A DNA stretch of 64,000 bases from NCBI RefSeq assembly GCF_040560245.1, contig NZ_JAKMWP010000003.1; one strand, written 5' to 3'. Position numbers and translations under genes: made by a program. Below the pieces are notes generated by a model that made no database searches, had not been told where the DNA came from, and saw only the letters and a program-made list of their open reading frames with translations. Origin of the DNA: Morganella sibonii. Its GTDB lineage: Bacteria; Pseudomonadota; Gammaproteobacteria; Enterobacterales; Enterobacteriaceae. Below are positions 15,697 through 24,848 of this stretch, in pieces (positions within the stretch are counted from its first letter, which is position 1; each line of letters opens with the position of its first letter).

Positions 15697-17646
15697 ATGT
15701 CCCGTGAACAACGTATTGATACCACTGATCTCTCCCCGGGCGCGGAAACCGCAGCCCCCTCCAAAGCCCGTACCCGCCGTGAGCAGCGCGACGCGGCTGA
15801 GGAATATATCAGCACGCTGAAAGGCGTCAATTTCCCGAATTCGTCCCGTATTTACCTCACCGGCTCCCGCCCGGATATTCGTGTGCCGATGCGGGAAATT
15901 GCCCTGTCGCCCACACTGATCGGCGGTGACAAGGCCAATCCGCAGTATGAAGAGAATGAACCGGTACCGGTTTATGACACCGCCGGGCCGTATGGCGACC
16001 CGCAGGTGAAACTGGATGTCCGCACCGGTCTTGCCCGTCTGCGTGAACAATGGGTTGCAGAGCGCGGCGATACCGAAGCAGTGACACATCTGAGTTCTGA
16101 TTTTACCCGTGACCGGCTGGCTGATAACGGTCTTGACCATCTGCGCTATCCAAACCGCCCGGCACCGCTGAAAGCCAAAGCCGGAAAATGCGGGACGCAA
16201 CTGCATTATGCCCGGAAAGGGATTATTACCCCGGAGATGGAATTTATCGCCATCCGCGAAAATATGGGACGTGAACGTATCCGTGGCGAAGTCCTGCTGC
16301 AACAGCATCCGGGACAGCATTTCGGTGCCAATCTGCCGGATAATATCACCCCGGAATTTGTCCGCGATGAAGTCGCCGCCGGACGCGCCATTATCCCGTC
16401 CAATATTAACCACCCGGAATCCGAACCGATGATTATCGGCCGCAATTTCCTGGTGAAAGTGAATGCCAATATCGGTAACTCTTCTGTTACCTCCTCCATT
16501 GAAGAGGAAGTGGAAAAACTGGTCTGGTCCACCCGCTGGGGGGCAGATACGGTGATGGATCTCTCCACCGGCCGTTATATTCACGAAACCCGCGAGTGGA
16601 TACTGCGTAACAGCCCGGTGCCTATCGGTACCGTGCCGGTCTATCAGGCTCTTGAAAAAGTAAACGGTGTTGCCGAAGACCTGACCTGGGAAATGTTCCG
16701 CGATACGCTGCTGGAGCAGGCGGAACAAGGGGTGGATTACTTCACCATTCACGCCGGGGTTCTGCTGCGCTATGTGCCGATGACCGCAAAACGCCTGACC
16801 GGCATTGTGTCACGCGGCGGTTCGATTATGGCGAAATGGTGTCTGTCCCATCATCAGGAAAACTTCCTGTATCAGCACTTCCGTGACATCTGTGAAATCT
16901 GTGCGGCCTATGATGTGGCGCTGTCTCTCGGTGATGGCCTGCGTCCGGGGTCAATTCAGGATGCCAACGACGAAGCTCAGTTTGCGGAACTGCATACCCT
17001 CGGCGAACTGACCAAAATCGCGTGGGAATATGATGTGCAGGTGATGATTGAAGGCCCGGGTCATGTGCCGATGCAGATGATCCGCAAAAACATGACGGAA
17101 GAGCTGGAGCATTGCCACGAAGCACCGTTCTACACGCTGGGGCCGCTGACCACCGATATCGCGCCGGGTTATGACCACTTCACGTCCGGTATCGGTGCGG
17201 CGCTGATCGGCTGGTTCGGTTGCGCGATGCTCTGTTATGTCACACCGAAAGAGCATCTCGGACTGCCGAATAAGGAAGACGTTAAACAAGGACTTATCAC
17301 CTATAAAATCGCTGCGCACGCCGCCGATCTTGCCAAGGGGCATCCGGGAGCCCAAATCCGCGATAACGCGATGTCAAAAGCACGTTTTGAATTCCGCTGG
17401 GAAGATCAGTTCAACCTGGCGCTGGACCCGGAAACCGCGCGGACTTACCACGATGAAACGCTGCCGCAGGCATCCGGAAAAGTCGCGCATTTCTGTTCAA
17501 TGTGCGGGCCGAAATTCTGTTCAATGAAAATCTCACAGGAAGTCCGCGACTATGCCGCCGGGATGGAAGAGATGTCTGACGCCTTCCGCGCCAAAGGCAG
17601 CGAGCTGTATCACAGTGCAGAGGAGCGTATCGATGAATCTGCCTGA
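15697..17646 (+). CDS. thiC: Phosphomethylpyrimidine synthase
   Basis: ThiC is a radical-SAM enzyme that rearranges AIR into the HMP-phosphate pyrimidine of thiamine. The 649-residue protein has the unusual C-terminal cluster motif CxxCxxxxC (FCSMCGPKFC), which binds the 4Fe-4S cluster. SRGGSIMAKWCL and EGPGHVPM are also conserved. AAGGA precedes the ATG. It is the first gene behind the TPP riboswitch and overlaps thiE by 14 bp. Confidence 0.98.
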   Translation: MSREQRIDTTDLSPGAETAAPSKARTRREQRDAAEEYISTLKGVNFPNSSRIYLTGSRPDIRVPMREIALSPTLIGGDKANPQYEENEPVPVYDTAGPYGDPQVKLDVRTGLARLREQWVAERGDTEAVTHLSSDFTRDRLADNGLDHLRYPNRPAPLKAKAGKCGTQLHYARKGIITPEMEFIAIRENMGRERIRGEVLLQQHPGQHFGANLPDNITPEFVRDEVAAGRAIIPSNINHPESEPMIIGRNFLVKVNANIGNSSVTSSIEEEVEKLVWSTRWGADTVMDLSTGRYIHETREWILRNSPVPIGTVPVYQALEKVNGVAEDLTWEMFRDTLLEQAEQGVDYFTIHAGVLLRYVPMTAKRLTGIVSRGGSIMAKWCLSHHQENFLYQHFRDICEICAAYDVALSLGDGLRPGSIQDANDEAQFAELHTLGELTKIAWEYDVQVMIEGPGHVPMQMIRKNMTEELEHCHEAPFYTLGPLTTDIAPGYDHFTSGIGAALIGWFGCAMLCYVTPKEHLGLPNKEDVKQGLITYKIAAHAADLAKGHPGAQIRDNAMSKARFEFRWEDQFNLALDPETARTYHDETLPQASGKVAHFCSMCGPKFCSMKISQEVRDYAAGMEEMSDAFRAKGSELYHSAEERIDESA

Positions 17647-18298
17647 CGCGCCGTTTGCCCGGACGGAACATAAATTAGGGCTGTATCCGGTGGTGGATTC
17701 GCTGGTGTGGATCGAACGGCTGCTGGCATACGGTGTGCGGACGATTCAGTTACGCATCAAAAACAAAACCGATGCTCAGGTGGATGAGCAGATCCGCACC
17801 GCCGTCGCGCTGGGAAAACAGTATCAGGCACGGCTGTTTATCAATGACTACTGGCGCCTTGCCATAAAACACGGTGCTTATGGTGTACATCTCGGCCAGG
17901 AAGATCTGGATATTGCCGACCTGCGGGCTATTCAGCAGGCCGGGCTGCGTCTCGGGATTTCCACGCACGATGATACGGAATTGCAGCGCGCCAAAGCGCT
18001 GCATCCCTCCTATATCGCACTGGGACATATTTTCCCGACACAAACCAAAATCATGCCTTCTTCCCCGCAGGGATTAGAAAACTTAGCCCGCCAGGTGGCA
18101 GCCACGCCGGATTTCACGCTGGTCGCCATCGGCGGTATTTCCCCTGAACGCGCCCCTGCTGTTGCAGCCACCGGGGTCGGCAGCATTGCGGTGGTCAGTG
18201 CGATCACCAAAGCCGCTGACTGGCAGACCGCCACCCGGCAACTGATGATACTGACCGGGGAAATCACAGAGCATCAGGAGGTTAACCATGCTGAATGA
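17633..18298 (+). CDS. thiE: Thiamine-phosphate synthase
   Basis: ThiE couples HMP-PP and thiazole phosphate to thiamine phosphate in a TIM barrel. The 221-residue protein shows YPVVDS, IQLRIKNK, INDYWRLA, GVHLGQEDL, GISTH, IALGHIFPTQTK and GGIS. The frame is open upstream, but ATG 17633 has GGAG in range and gives the normal N-terminus. Start and stop both overlap neighbours (thiC by 14 bp, thiF by 11 bp), so translation is coupled. Confidence 0.97.
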   Translation: MNLPDAPFARTEHKLGLYPVVDSLVWIERLLAYGVRTIQLRIKNKTDAQVDEQIRTAVALGKQYQARLFINDYWRLAIKHGAYGVHLGQEDLDIADLRAIQQAGLRLGISTHDDTELQRAKALHPSYIALGHIFPTQTKIMPSSPQGLENLARQVAATPDFTLVAIGGISPERAPAVAATGVGSIAVVSAITKAADWQTATRQLMILTGEITEHQEVNHAE

Positions 18299-19046
18299 TC
18301 ATGACTTTATGCGCTACAGCCGCCAGTTACTGCTGGAGGATATCGGCCCGGAAGGTCAGCTGAAACTCAAACGGTCTCATGCGGTGATCACCGGCCTCGG
18401 CGGACTGGGCTCACCTGCGGCGCTGTATCTGGCTGCGGCCGGTGTCGGTGAACTGACACTGATAGATGATGATGAAGTGCATCTCTCCAATCTTCAGCGC
18501 CAGATTTTATATACCGAAGCCGATGTGCCGGACAATAAAGCCCGTACCGCAGCAACGCGTCTGCGGGCGCTGAATCCCGCACTGACACTCAATGTGATCA
18601 CCGAACGCCAGACCGGGGAAACGCTGCAACATATTGTGCAGACAGCGGATATTGTCCTCGATTGTACCGATAACATGGCGACCCGCCATGCTATCAATGC
18701 CGCCTGTGTCACGCAGCAAAAAACCCTGGTCAGCGGCAGTGCGGTCGGATTCAGCGGACAACTTCTGGTGTTGCAGCCACCGTTTGAGCACGGCTGTTAC
18801 TGTTGTCTGTATCCGGATGATGTCATTCCTGAACGCAACTGCCGCACCGCCGGTGTTCTCGGTCCGGTTGTCGGCGTAATCGGCACGCTCCAGGCGCTGG
18901 AAGCGATCAAACTGCTGGCCGGATTACCCTCCCCGCTGAACGGAAAATTACGTCTTTTCGACGGCAGACAGCAAAGCTGGAGCACACTGCAACTCCGGCG
19001 GGATACCGGTTGCCCTGTGTGTCAGGAGGCAGCCGCATGCGCATAA
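18288..19046 (+). CDS. thiF: ThiS adenylyltransferase
   Basis: ThiF activates the C-terminal glycine of ThiS with ATP before sulfur loading, as E1 enzymes do for ubiquitin. The 252-residue protein has the nucleotide fold GLGGLGSPAALYLAAAGV, the arginine finger region LSNLQRQ, the adenylation segment DCTDNMATR and zinc cysteines CYCC and CPVC. AGGAGG lies 7 bp before the ATG. It overlaps thiS by 10 bp. Confidence 0.97.
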   Translation: MLNDHDFMRYSRQLLLEDIGPEGQLKLKRSHAVITGLGGLGSPAALYLAAAGVGELTLIDDDEVHLSNLQRQILYTEADVPDNKARTAATRLRALNPALTLNVITERQTGETLQHIVQTADIVLDCTDNMATRHAINAACVTQQKTLVSGSAVGFSGQLLVLQPPFEHGCYCCLYPDDVIPERNCRTAGVLGPVVGVIGTLQALEAIKLLAGLPSPLNGKLRLFDGRQQSWSTLQLRRDTGCPVCQEAAACA

Positions 19047-19237
19047 CGGTTAATGACGAGGTCATGAATTTTGATGCTCCTGTCACCGTCAGTGAACTGC
19101 TGGCATCCCTCGGCCGTCCGGCGGCGGGTATGGCTGTCGCGGTCAATCAGACTATTGTTGTCCGCGGCTGCTGGCCGGAACATATTATCCGCGACGGCGA
19201 TCAGATTTTACTTTTTCAGGCTATCGCAGGAGGTTAA
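19037..19237 (+). CDS. thiS: Sulfur carrier protein ThiS
   Basis: A 66-residue ubiquitin-like carrier that donates sulfur for the thiazole ring. It ends in the essential Gly-Gly (AIAGG), which is adenylated by ThiF and thiocarboxylated. The start at 19037 (MRITVNDE) has AGGAGG upstream within thiF; a frame-internal earlier ATG at 19010 would add nine residues not seen in the family. Confidence 0.96.
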   Translation: MRITVNDEVMNFDAPVTVSELLASLGRPAAGMAVAVNQTIVVRGCWPEHIIRDGDQILLFQAIAGG

Positions 19238-19239
19238 TG

Positions 19240-20007
19240 ATGCTGACGATTGCAGATACCACATTTACATCTCATTTATTTACCGGCACCGGGAAATACA
19301 CCAGCAGCCGGGTGATGCAGGAAGCCATTGCCGCCTCCGGCAGCCAGTTAGTCACCATGGCAATGAAGCGCATCGATCTGACACAGGGACACGATGATAT
19401 CCTTGCCCCGCTCCGTGAACTCGGTATTAAACTGCTGCCGAATACCTCCGGGGCGAATAACGCCCGGGAAGCGGTCTTTGCCGCGCAACTGGCGCGGGAA
19501 GCACTCGGCACCAACTGGATCAAACTGGAGATCCACCCCGATACCCGTTACCTGCTGCCGGACCCGGTTGAAACCCTGGCAGCGGCAGAAATACTGGTAA
19601 AAGAGGGCTTTGTTGTCCTGCCCTATTGCAGTGCGGACCCGGTGTTATGCCGCCGGTTGCAGGAAGCCGGATGCGCAGCCGTTATGCCGCTGGGTGCGCC
19701 TATCGGCTCCAATCAGGGATTACAGACCCGCGATATGCTGCGCATTATTATTGAGCAGGCAACAGTTCCGGTAGTGATTGATGCCGGGATTGGTGCGCCC
19801 GGACATGCCCTGGAAGCCATCGAACTGGGCGCGGATGCCGTGCTGGTCAACACCGCCATGGCGGTTGCCCGCTCGCCGGTCATCATGGCAAAAGCGTTCC
19901 GCCAGGCCGTTGAGGCCGGACTGCTGGCACGGGAAGCCGGGCTTGCGCCGAAGCAGCAGCAGGCTTCGGCCTCCAGCCCGCTGACCTCATTCCTGGAGGC
20001 GTTGTGA
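19240..20007 (+). CDS. thiG: Thiazole synthase
   Basis: ThiG assembles the thiazole phosphate ring from DXP, dehydroglycine and ThiS thiocarboxylate. The protein has 255 residues and a TIM-barrel fold with LFTGTGKY, the Schiff-base lysine region WIKLEI, MPLGAPIGSNQGL and VIDAGIGAPGHA. Two ATGs lie back to back at 19237 and 19240. I chose 19240 because AGGAGG is then six bases away. The gene directly abuts thiS and overlaps thiH by one base. Confidence 0.96.
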   Translation: MLTIADTTFTSHLFTGTGKYTSSRVMQEAIAASGSQLVTMAMKRIDLTQGHDDILAPLRELGIKLLPNTSGANNAREAVFAAQLAREALGTNWIKLEIHPDTRYLLPDPVETLAAAEILVKEGFVVLPYCSADPVLCRRLQEAGCAAVMPLGAPIGSNQGLQTRDMLRIIIEQATVPVVIDAGIGAPGHALEAIELGADAVLVNTAMAVARSPVIMAKAFRQAVEAGLLAREAGLAPKQQQASASSPLTSFLEAL

Positions 20008-21134
20008 TGCGTGAAACAACCTTCAGCGATCACTGGCGGCTGCTGGACTGGGATGATCTCACCCTGCAACTCAACAGCAAAACCACCCGCGATGTCGAAC
20101 GGGCACTGAGTGCGGACACGCTGACCACGGCGGATTTTATGGCGCTGATTTCCCCTGCCGCCCGCCCGTATCTCGAAGTGATGGCGCAGAAAGCGCAGAC
20201 GCTGACCCGTCAGCGTTTCGGTCATGTCGTCGGAATGTATGTCCCGCTTTATCTCTCTAATTTGTGTGCCAATGACTGCACTTACTGCGGTTTCTCCATG
20301 AGCAACCACATTAAACGCAAGACCCTGACACCGGAAGAAATCCATACAGAATGTAAGGCGATAAAAGCCCTCGGGTTTGACAGCCTGCTGCTGGTCACCG
20401 GCGAACATCAGCGCAAAGTGGGAATGGACTATTTCCGTGAAACATTCCCGCTGATCCGCGATTATTTCAGCACCATGATGATGGAAGTGCAGCCGATGGC
20501 AACAGAGGAGTACGCCGAACTGCGCACGCTGGGGCTGGACGGGGTGATGGTATACCAGGAAACCTACCATGAAAGCACCTATCAGCGGCACCATCTGAAA
20601 GGGAAAAAACAGGATTTTCACTGGCGGTTACAGACACCGGATCGTCTCGGTCAGGCCGGGATCAGCAAGATCGGACTCGGCGCGCTGATCGGTCTGTCCG
20701 GACAGTGGCGGACAGATTGCTATATGGTCGCGGAGCATCTGCATTATCTGCGTCAGCGCTACTGGAAAGCCCGTTATTCCATCTCTTTCCCACGTCTGCG
20801 CCCGTGCGCAGGTGGTATTGAACCGGAATCGCTGATGAATGAAACGGAGCTGGTACAGCTTATCTGTGCTTTCCGCCTGTTCGCACCGGATATTGAGCTG
20901 TCACTCTCCACCCGCGAATCACCGTATTTCCGTGATCATATGGTGCCGGTGGCGATAAACCAGGTCAGCGCCGGTTCCCGGACGCAACCCGGCGGCTATG
21001 CTGAAGATGATGATCCGGAACTGGAGCAGTTCAGTCCGCATGATAACCGTTCTCCGCAACAGGTCGCCGATGCCCTGCTGGCTGCCGGTCTTCAGCCGGT
21101 CTGGAAGGACTGGGATAAATATCTGGGACGATGA
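20007..21134 (+). CDS. thiH: 2-iminoacetate synthase (tyrosine lyase)
   Basis: ThiH is a radical-SAM enzyme that cleaves tyrosine to dehydroglycine (2-iminoacetate) and p-cresol, feeding ThiG. The 375-residue protein carries the CxxxCxxC cluster motif in CANDCTYCGF, with VTGEHQRKVGMDYF, YQETYH and FSRLRPC-like SFPRLRPC. The presence of ThiH rather than ThiO implies an oxygen-independent route. The TGATG junction couples it to thiG. It ends the thi operon at a strong terminator. Confidence 0.97.
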   Translation: MRETTFSDHWRLLDWDDLTLQLNSKTTRDVERALSADTLTTADFMALISPAARPYLEVMAQKAQTLTRQRFGHVVGMYVPLYLSNLCANDCTYCGFSMSNHIKRKTLTPEEIHTECKAIKALGFDSLLLVTGEHQRKVGMDYFRETFPLIRDYFSTMMMEVQPMATEEYAELRTLGLDGVMVYQETYHESTYQRHHLKGKKQDFHWRLQTPDRLGQAGISKIGLGALIGLSGQWRTDCYMVAEHLHYLRQRYWKARYSISFPRLRPCAGGIEPESLMNETELVQLICAFRLFAPDIELSLSTRESPYFRDHMVPVAINQVSAGSRTQPGGYAEDDDPELEQFSPHDNRSPQQVADALLAAGLQPVWKDWDKYLGR

Positions 21135-21140
21135 TGTAAA

Positions 21141-21169
21141 AAGGCCGGTGAAGACCGGCCTTGTTTTTT
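21141..21169. terminator. Bidirectional terminator after thiH
   Basis: AAGGCCGGT and ACCGGCCTT form a 9-bp stem with a four-base loop, preceded by a run of A and followed by GTTTTTT. It can stop thiH transcription rightwards and the symporter gene leftwards; the symporter stop codon lies at its edge. Confidence 0.9.
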
Positions 21170-22604
21170 AGTCTATCCGCTTACAGTAAGTTACCGGCGG
21201 CACATCCTGTCCGGCATTTTTCGCCGGAATATAGCGATCCCAGAAATCATTAAACAACCGGAAAATCTCTTTTCGTCTGCTCAGTATTAATGTCATGGTG
21301 ATCAGCACATAAACCGCACTCAGAATATCCGTCAGCGCCCATAAAATATCAGCCTGAAGGTTCGTAAATAACACAATCGGTGCCAGATAATAAACCCGGT
21401 ACAGGTTTTTCGCGATTTTATTGGCTTTGGTATCCCCGAAGAAAAAGTTAACTGCTTTCTCACAGGTAAAATACATACCGATGGTCGTCGTACAGGCCAG
21501 CAGAGTAATAAATATCGCCATAAACCAGCTGCCTGCATCACCGTATGTCACTTTAAATGCCAGCGTGGTCAGGCGTGATGAGGTAATACCGGCGTAATCC
21601 ACCCAGACATTGGTGGTCAGAATGGCCAGCGCCGTCACGGTACAGATAATAATGGTCAGGAAAACCTCACCAAAACCCCAGCTGGACTGGCGGATCGGGT
21701 GATCCGTTGTTGCTGCCGCATGTGCCACAATACCGTAGCCGGTTCCGGCATCATTGGAATAAATCCCCCGCGCGATCCCGAAACGGATGGCTTCCATCAC
21801 GGTTGCCCCGGCAAATCCGCCGACACCGGCAGCCGGTGAAAAGGCCGATTTAAAGATCAGGGCAAATGCAGACAGGATCTGATCATAATTCATCACCAGC
21901 AGAATCACCGCGACGGTCAGATAGGTGATCGCCAGTTTCGGCACCACACTTTCCATTTTGGAAGAAATACCTTTTAATCCGCCGATAATGACACTGGCAA
22001 TAAAAATAACCATCACCAGCAATGTCAGATAACTATCGACATTAAACGCTTCTTCGATAGAGGACGTTGCGGATTCACTTTGCACCAGACATGTCCACGG
22101 CCCGAGCATAAAACAGCACACCGACAATGCAACCGCACCTTTTTTCCAGCCCAGTGCATGTTCCATCACAAATGAACGGTCACAGACATATTCATCCATC
22201 GATTTTTCATATTTGACGCGGTAACGCTGGCCGAGAATAATTTCACAGGCTTTCGTTGCGATTCCGAAAAAAGCGGAGAACCAAAGCCAGAATATCGCGC
22301 CCGGCCCACCCATCGTAATCGCTGTTGCCACCCCGCCGATACTGCCGATACCCACGGTATTCGCCAGCGCGGTACAGGCTGCGGCAAAGCTGGACACCGA
22401 TCCCGTACCCTGAATTTGTTCACCGGCATTTTTTTTCTTAAATAATCCGCCGTAGGTATTTTTAATATTAAAACGAAAATTAAGCTGGTATTTAAAACGG
22501 AATTTAATAGTCAGCCAGATGCCGAGACTGACTAATAAAACCGGCATCGGATAAGTCCAGATAAAATCTGAAAACTGATTAATAATATTAAGAATCGTGT
22601 CCAT
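21168..22604 (-). CDS. AGCS-family sodium:alanine/glycine symporter
   Basis: A 478-residue inner-membrane symporter of the alanine/glycine:cation family (AlsT/DagA type) with about ten helices. Family hallmarks are seen: GTGSVSSFAAACTALANTVGIGSIGGVATAI near residue 65-95 as separate short blocks (GIGSIGGVA, MGGPGAIFWLW), GIARGIYSNDAGTG and ITLLACTTTIGMYFTCEKA. It lies 14 bp downstream of the PLP-enzyme gene, so they form an operon that probably imports an amino acid for that enzyme. The substrate is not visible in the sequence. Confidence 0.9.
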   Translation of the reverse strand: MDTILNIINQFSDFIWTYPMPVLLVSLGIWLTIKFRFKYQLNFRFNIKNTYGGLFKKKNAGEQIQGTGSVSSFAAACTALANTVGIGSIGGVATAITMGGPGAIFWLWFSAFFGIATKACEIILGQRYRVKYEKSMDEYVCDRSFVMEHALGWKKGAVALSVCCFMLGPWTCLVQSESATSSIEEAFNVDSYLTLLVMVIFIASVIIGGLKGISSKMESVVPKLAITYLTVAVILLVMNYDQILSAFALIFKSAFSPAAGVGGFAGATVMEAIRFGIARGIYSNDAGTGYGIVAHAAATTDHPIRQSSWGFGEVFLTIIICTVTALAILTTNVWVDYAGITSSRLTTLAFKVTYGDAGSWFMAIFITLLACTTTIGMYFTCEKAVNFFFGDTKANKIAKNLYRVYYLAPIVLFTNLQADILWALTDILSAVYVLITMTLILSRRKEIFRLFNDFWDRYIPAKNAGQDVPPVTYCKRID

Positions 22605-22618
22605 AATGAGTATCCGGT

Positions 22619-23791
22619 TTAATTAAACACATCAAGTGCCTGAGTAATATCAGCAATTAAATCTTCGGCAGCTTCGCATCCGGCAGAAATACGGATAAGC
22701 CCTTCGTGCATACCAAAATCAATCAGCTGCTGCGGTGTAAATTCAGTACGGAATGCGGTCGCCGGATGCGCCAGAGAGGTACGGAACCCGCCCAGCGTGC
22801 CCAGATAGGTAATAAGATTTAAGCGGCGGATAAATTCATCGACCTTTGTCTGGTCGTCAGTAACACGGAAACTGAGCATCGGACCGCAGCCCTGCAGAAA
22901 AAGGGATTTCGCCAAATCATGCTGCGGATGTGAAGCCAGTCCCGGATAATTCACTTGTGCCACGCGCGGGTCGCTGCTGAGCGCCTCCGCAATACGCTGC
23001 GCATTTTCCATCTGGCGTGATACCCGCATTTCCATTGTCCGGATACTGCGCAGACAGAGCCAGGCAGTATAAGGATCACTGCATCCCCCCAGCAGGCGGG
23101 CTTTCAGCTCAATTTTCTGCATCAGTGCCTGAGAGCAGGTCACCGAACCGGCTGTTAGATCACTGTGCCCGCCGAAAAATTTGGTCAGGCTGTGGATCAC
23201 GATATCCGCGCCGTGCTGTAATGGTTTGATGACAAACGGGGTTGAAAAAGTATTGTCCACCACCAGCAGGCAATCATTCGCTTTACTGATACAGGCAATC
23301 GCATCGATATCGACAACTTTAATCAGCGGGTTACTGATAATTTCGGTATACAGCATCACCGTTTCCGGCCGGACAGCCGCCTGCACCGATTCCGGTGACA
23401 GGAAATCGGCATAAGTGACTGTCACACCAAACGGAATCAGAATTAAATCAATCAGCTCAATGGTTTCGCCGTAGATAGCCTCATTGACGACAATGTGATC
23501 GCCCTGTCTGAGCAGGCTCAGTAATGCCGCCGAAATGGCCGCCATCCCGGACGCCATAACAGCAGATACCTCACCGTCTTCCATCAGTGAAATTGCCGCC
23601 GATAAGCTGTCACGGTTAGGGTTTGCGGTACGGTTATACTGATACTCACCATTGCCGCTGCTGACAGCAAAATAGTGCTGTGTATCCTGCATGGCATAGG
23701 CGGTGGCCGGAAAAATAGCGGGTGCATCCGGGTGAATATGACCCGGTAAATTCATTTCCCCTGAATACAATAGCTGTGTGCGTTCTTTCAT
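22619..23791 (-). CDS. PLP-dependent trans-sulfuration-family lyase
   Basis: A 390-residue enzyme of the Cys/Met-metabolism PLP family. The PLP lysine is K204 in HSLTKFFGGHSD, the ring-stacking and phosphate-binding parts are YNRTANPNRDSL and ASGMAAISA, and VVDNTF holds the cofactor aspartate D179. Members include cystathionine synthases/lyases and methionine gamma-lyase. The position of the reactive cysteine of methionine gamma-lyases (YGCT) reads YGET here, so a standard methionine gamma-lyase is unlikely. It is co-transcribed with an amino-acid symporter, divergent from a MerR-type regulator. A catabolic beta- or gamma-eliminating lyase is my inference. Confidence 0.85.
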   Translation of the reverse strand: MKERTQLLYSGEMNLPGHIHPDAPAIFPATAYAMQDTQHYFAVSSGNGEYQYNRTANPNRDSLSAAISLMEDGEVSAVMASGMAAISAALLSLLRQGDHIVVNEAIYGETIELIDLILIPFGVTVTYADFLSPESVQAAVRPETVMLYTEIISNPLIKVVDIDAIACISKANDCLLVVDNTFSTPFVIKPLQHGADIVIHSLTKFFGGHSDLTAGSVTCSQALMQKIELKARLLGGCSDPYTAWLCLRSIRTMEMRVSRQMENAQRIAEALSSDPRVAQVNYPGLASHPQHDLAKSLFLQGCGPMLSFRVTDDQTKVDEFIRRLNLITYLGTLGGFRTSLAHPATAFRTEFTPQQLIDFGMHEGLIRISAGCEAAEDLIADITQALDVFN

Positions 23792-23832
23792 TTTTTATCC
23801 TGCTTTTTTTAACAATAAATAACAATGCGTAC

Positions 23833-23863
23833 ACCCTAAACCTTATAGCTGGAATAAGGTTAA
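23833..23863 (-). promoter_or_regulatory. MerR-type operator in a 19-bp-spacer promoter
   Basis: On the minus strand TTAACC (-35, 23858-23863) and TAGGGT (-10, 23833-23838) are separated by 19 bp. The spacer region holds the perfect inverted repeat AACCTTAT / ATAAGGTT (23839-23846 and 23854-23861). A dyad lying across an over-long spacer is the layout of promoters twisted open by MerR-family activators. It drives the lyase-symporter operon. Confidence 0.75.
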
Positions 23864-23976
23864 ATCCGTAATTCAGGTTATGAGAAGATAATCACAAAAT
23901 TATTTCCCCGGGAAATAGTATGTTAATTTTAAATCTGATAATTTAAATAAAAGTAATTATTTTACAGGCAGCAATC

Positions 23977-24780
23977 ATGAAGAAATATTTTACTATCGGG
24001 GAAACCGCTGCGTTATTAGGTGTCTCAACGCAGACACTGCGTTTTTATGATAAGAAATCCATTCTCAAACCCGGTTATACGGATAATGAAAACGGATACC
24101 GTTATTATACATTTGAACAATTTCATTATATTGACAGAATTAAATATCTTCAGAAAATGAATATGAACCTGAATGATATTAAAACCATTATGGAAAGCGG
24201 TGATAAAAATAAATTAACCGAATATTTAATTCAGGAAAAATCCCGTAAATTACAGCAGATGGCAGAATTAAAAAAAACCATTGAAACACTGGACTGGTAT
24301 CTGGATTACTTTACCTTCACCGATAATAAACCACGTAACGGGGCTTTTTATACTACCGAATTACCGGAACGCTGGTGTCTGTTTGTTCCCTGTTATCCGG
24401 CAGATCGCCCGATTTCAAAAATGGAACTGCGGCTGGCTGAAATGAAAGCCAGACCGGAAAATCAGTCACTGGATTATCTGCGGCAGTACGCCTATGTGCT
24501 GGATTATCAAAACATTATTGAACAAACCTTCTACCCGTCGAAATACCTGATTTACTTAAAAGAAAAACCGGATTTTGATTCGCCTAACCTGGTGTGTTTA
24601 CCGGCAGGATTTTACCTTTGCTGTATCTGTCATTATCTCAGTGAAAATATCGATGCAGAAATGGTTAAACGTTATTTTCACGGAAAAGAAAAGCCGCGGA
24701 TGGTTATTGCCAATGAATTTGAAGATAACCTGGTCAGCTATGAATCTGTGCCTTATGAACTGCAATTTTTGATTTCATAA
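23977..24780 (+). CDS. MerR-family transcriptional activator
   Basis: A 267-residue regulator. The N-terminal winged helix (about 3-72) begins YFTIGETAALLGVSTQTLRF and has the family's ENGYRYY wing. A coiled-coil dimerisation helix follows at about 75-115. The C-terminal ~150 residues resemble the effector-binding domains of BmrR-like regulators. It is divergent from the lyase gene with the operator between them, so it most likely senses the substrate or a related compound. The gene is clearly richer in A/T than the thi genes, which suggests separate acquisition. GGCAG precedes the ATG. Confidence 0.9.
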   Translation: MKKYFTIGETAALLGVSTQTLRFYDKKSILKPGYTDNENGYRYYTFEQFHYIDRIKYLQKMNMNLNDIKTIMESGDKNKLTEYLIQEKSRKLQQMAELKKTIETLDWYLDYFTFTDNKPRNGAFYTTELPERWCLFVPCYPADRPISKMELRLAEMKARPENQSLDYLRQYAYVLDYQNIIEQTFYPSKYLIYLKEKPDFDSPNLVCLPAGFYLCCICHYLSENIDAEMVKRYFHGKEKPRMVIANEFEDNLVSYESVPYELQFLIS

Positions 24781-24789
24781 TATATTCCG

Positions 24790-24826
24790 TAAAAAAACGG
24801 CCTGATAATCGTGATTATCAGGCCGT
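24790..24826 (-). terminator. Terminator after the deacetylase gene
   Basis: A near-perfect dyad, ACGGCCTGATAATC (24797-24810) and GATTATCAGGCCGT (24813-24826), is followed on the minus strand by seven T. It ends the polysaccharide deacetylase transcript. Its position after the MerR-type gene suggests it may also serve that transcript, though the plus side lacks a good T-run. Confidence 0.85.
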
Positions 24827-24848
24827 GAGTTGTTATATAAAAACAATA

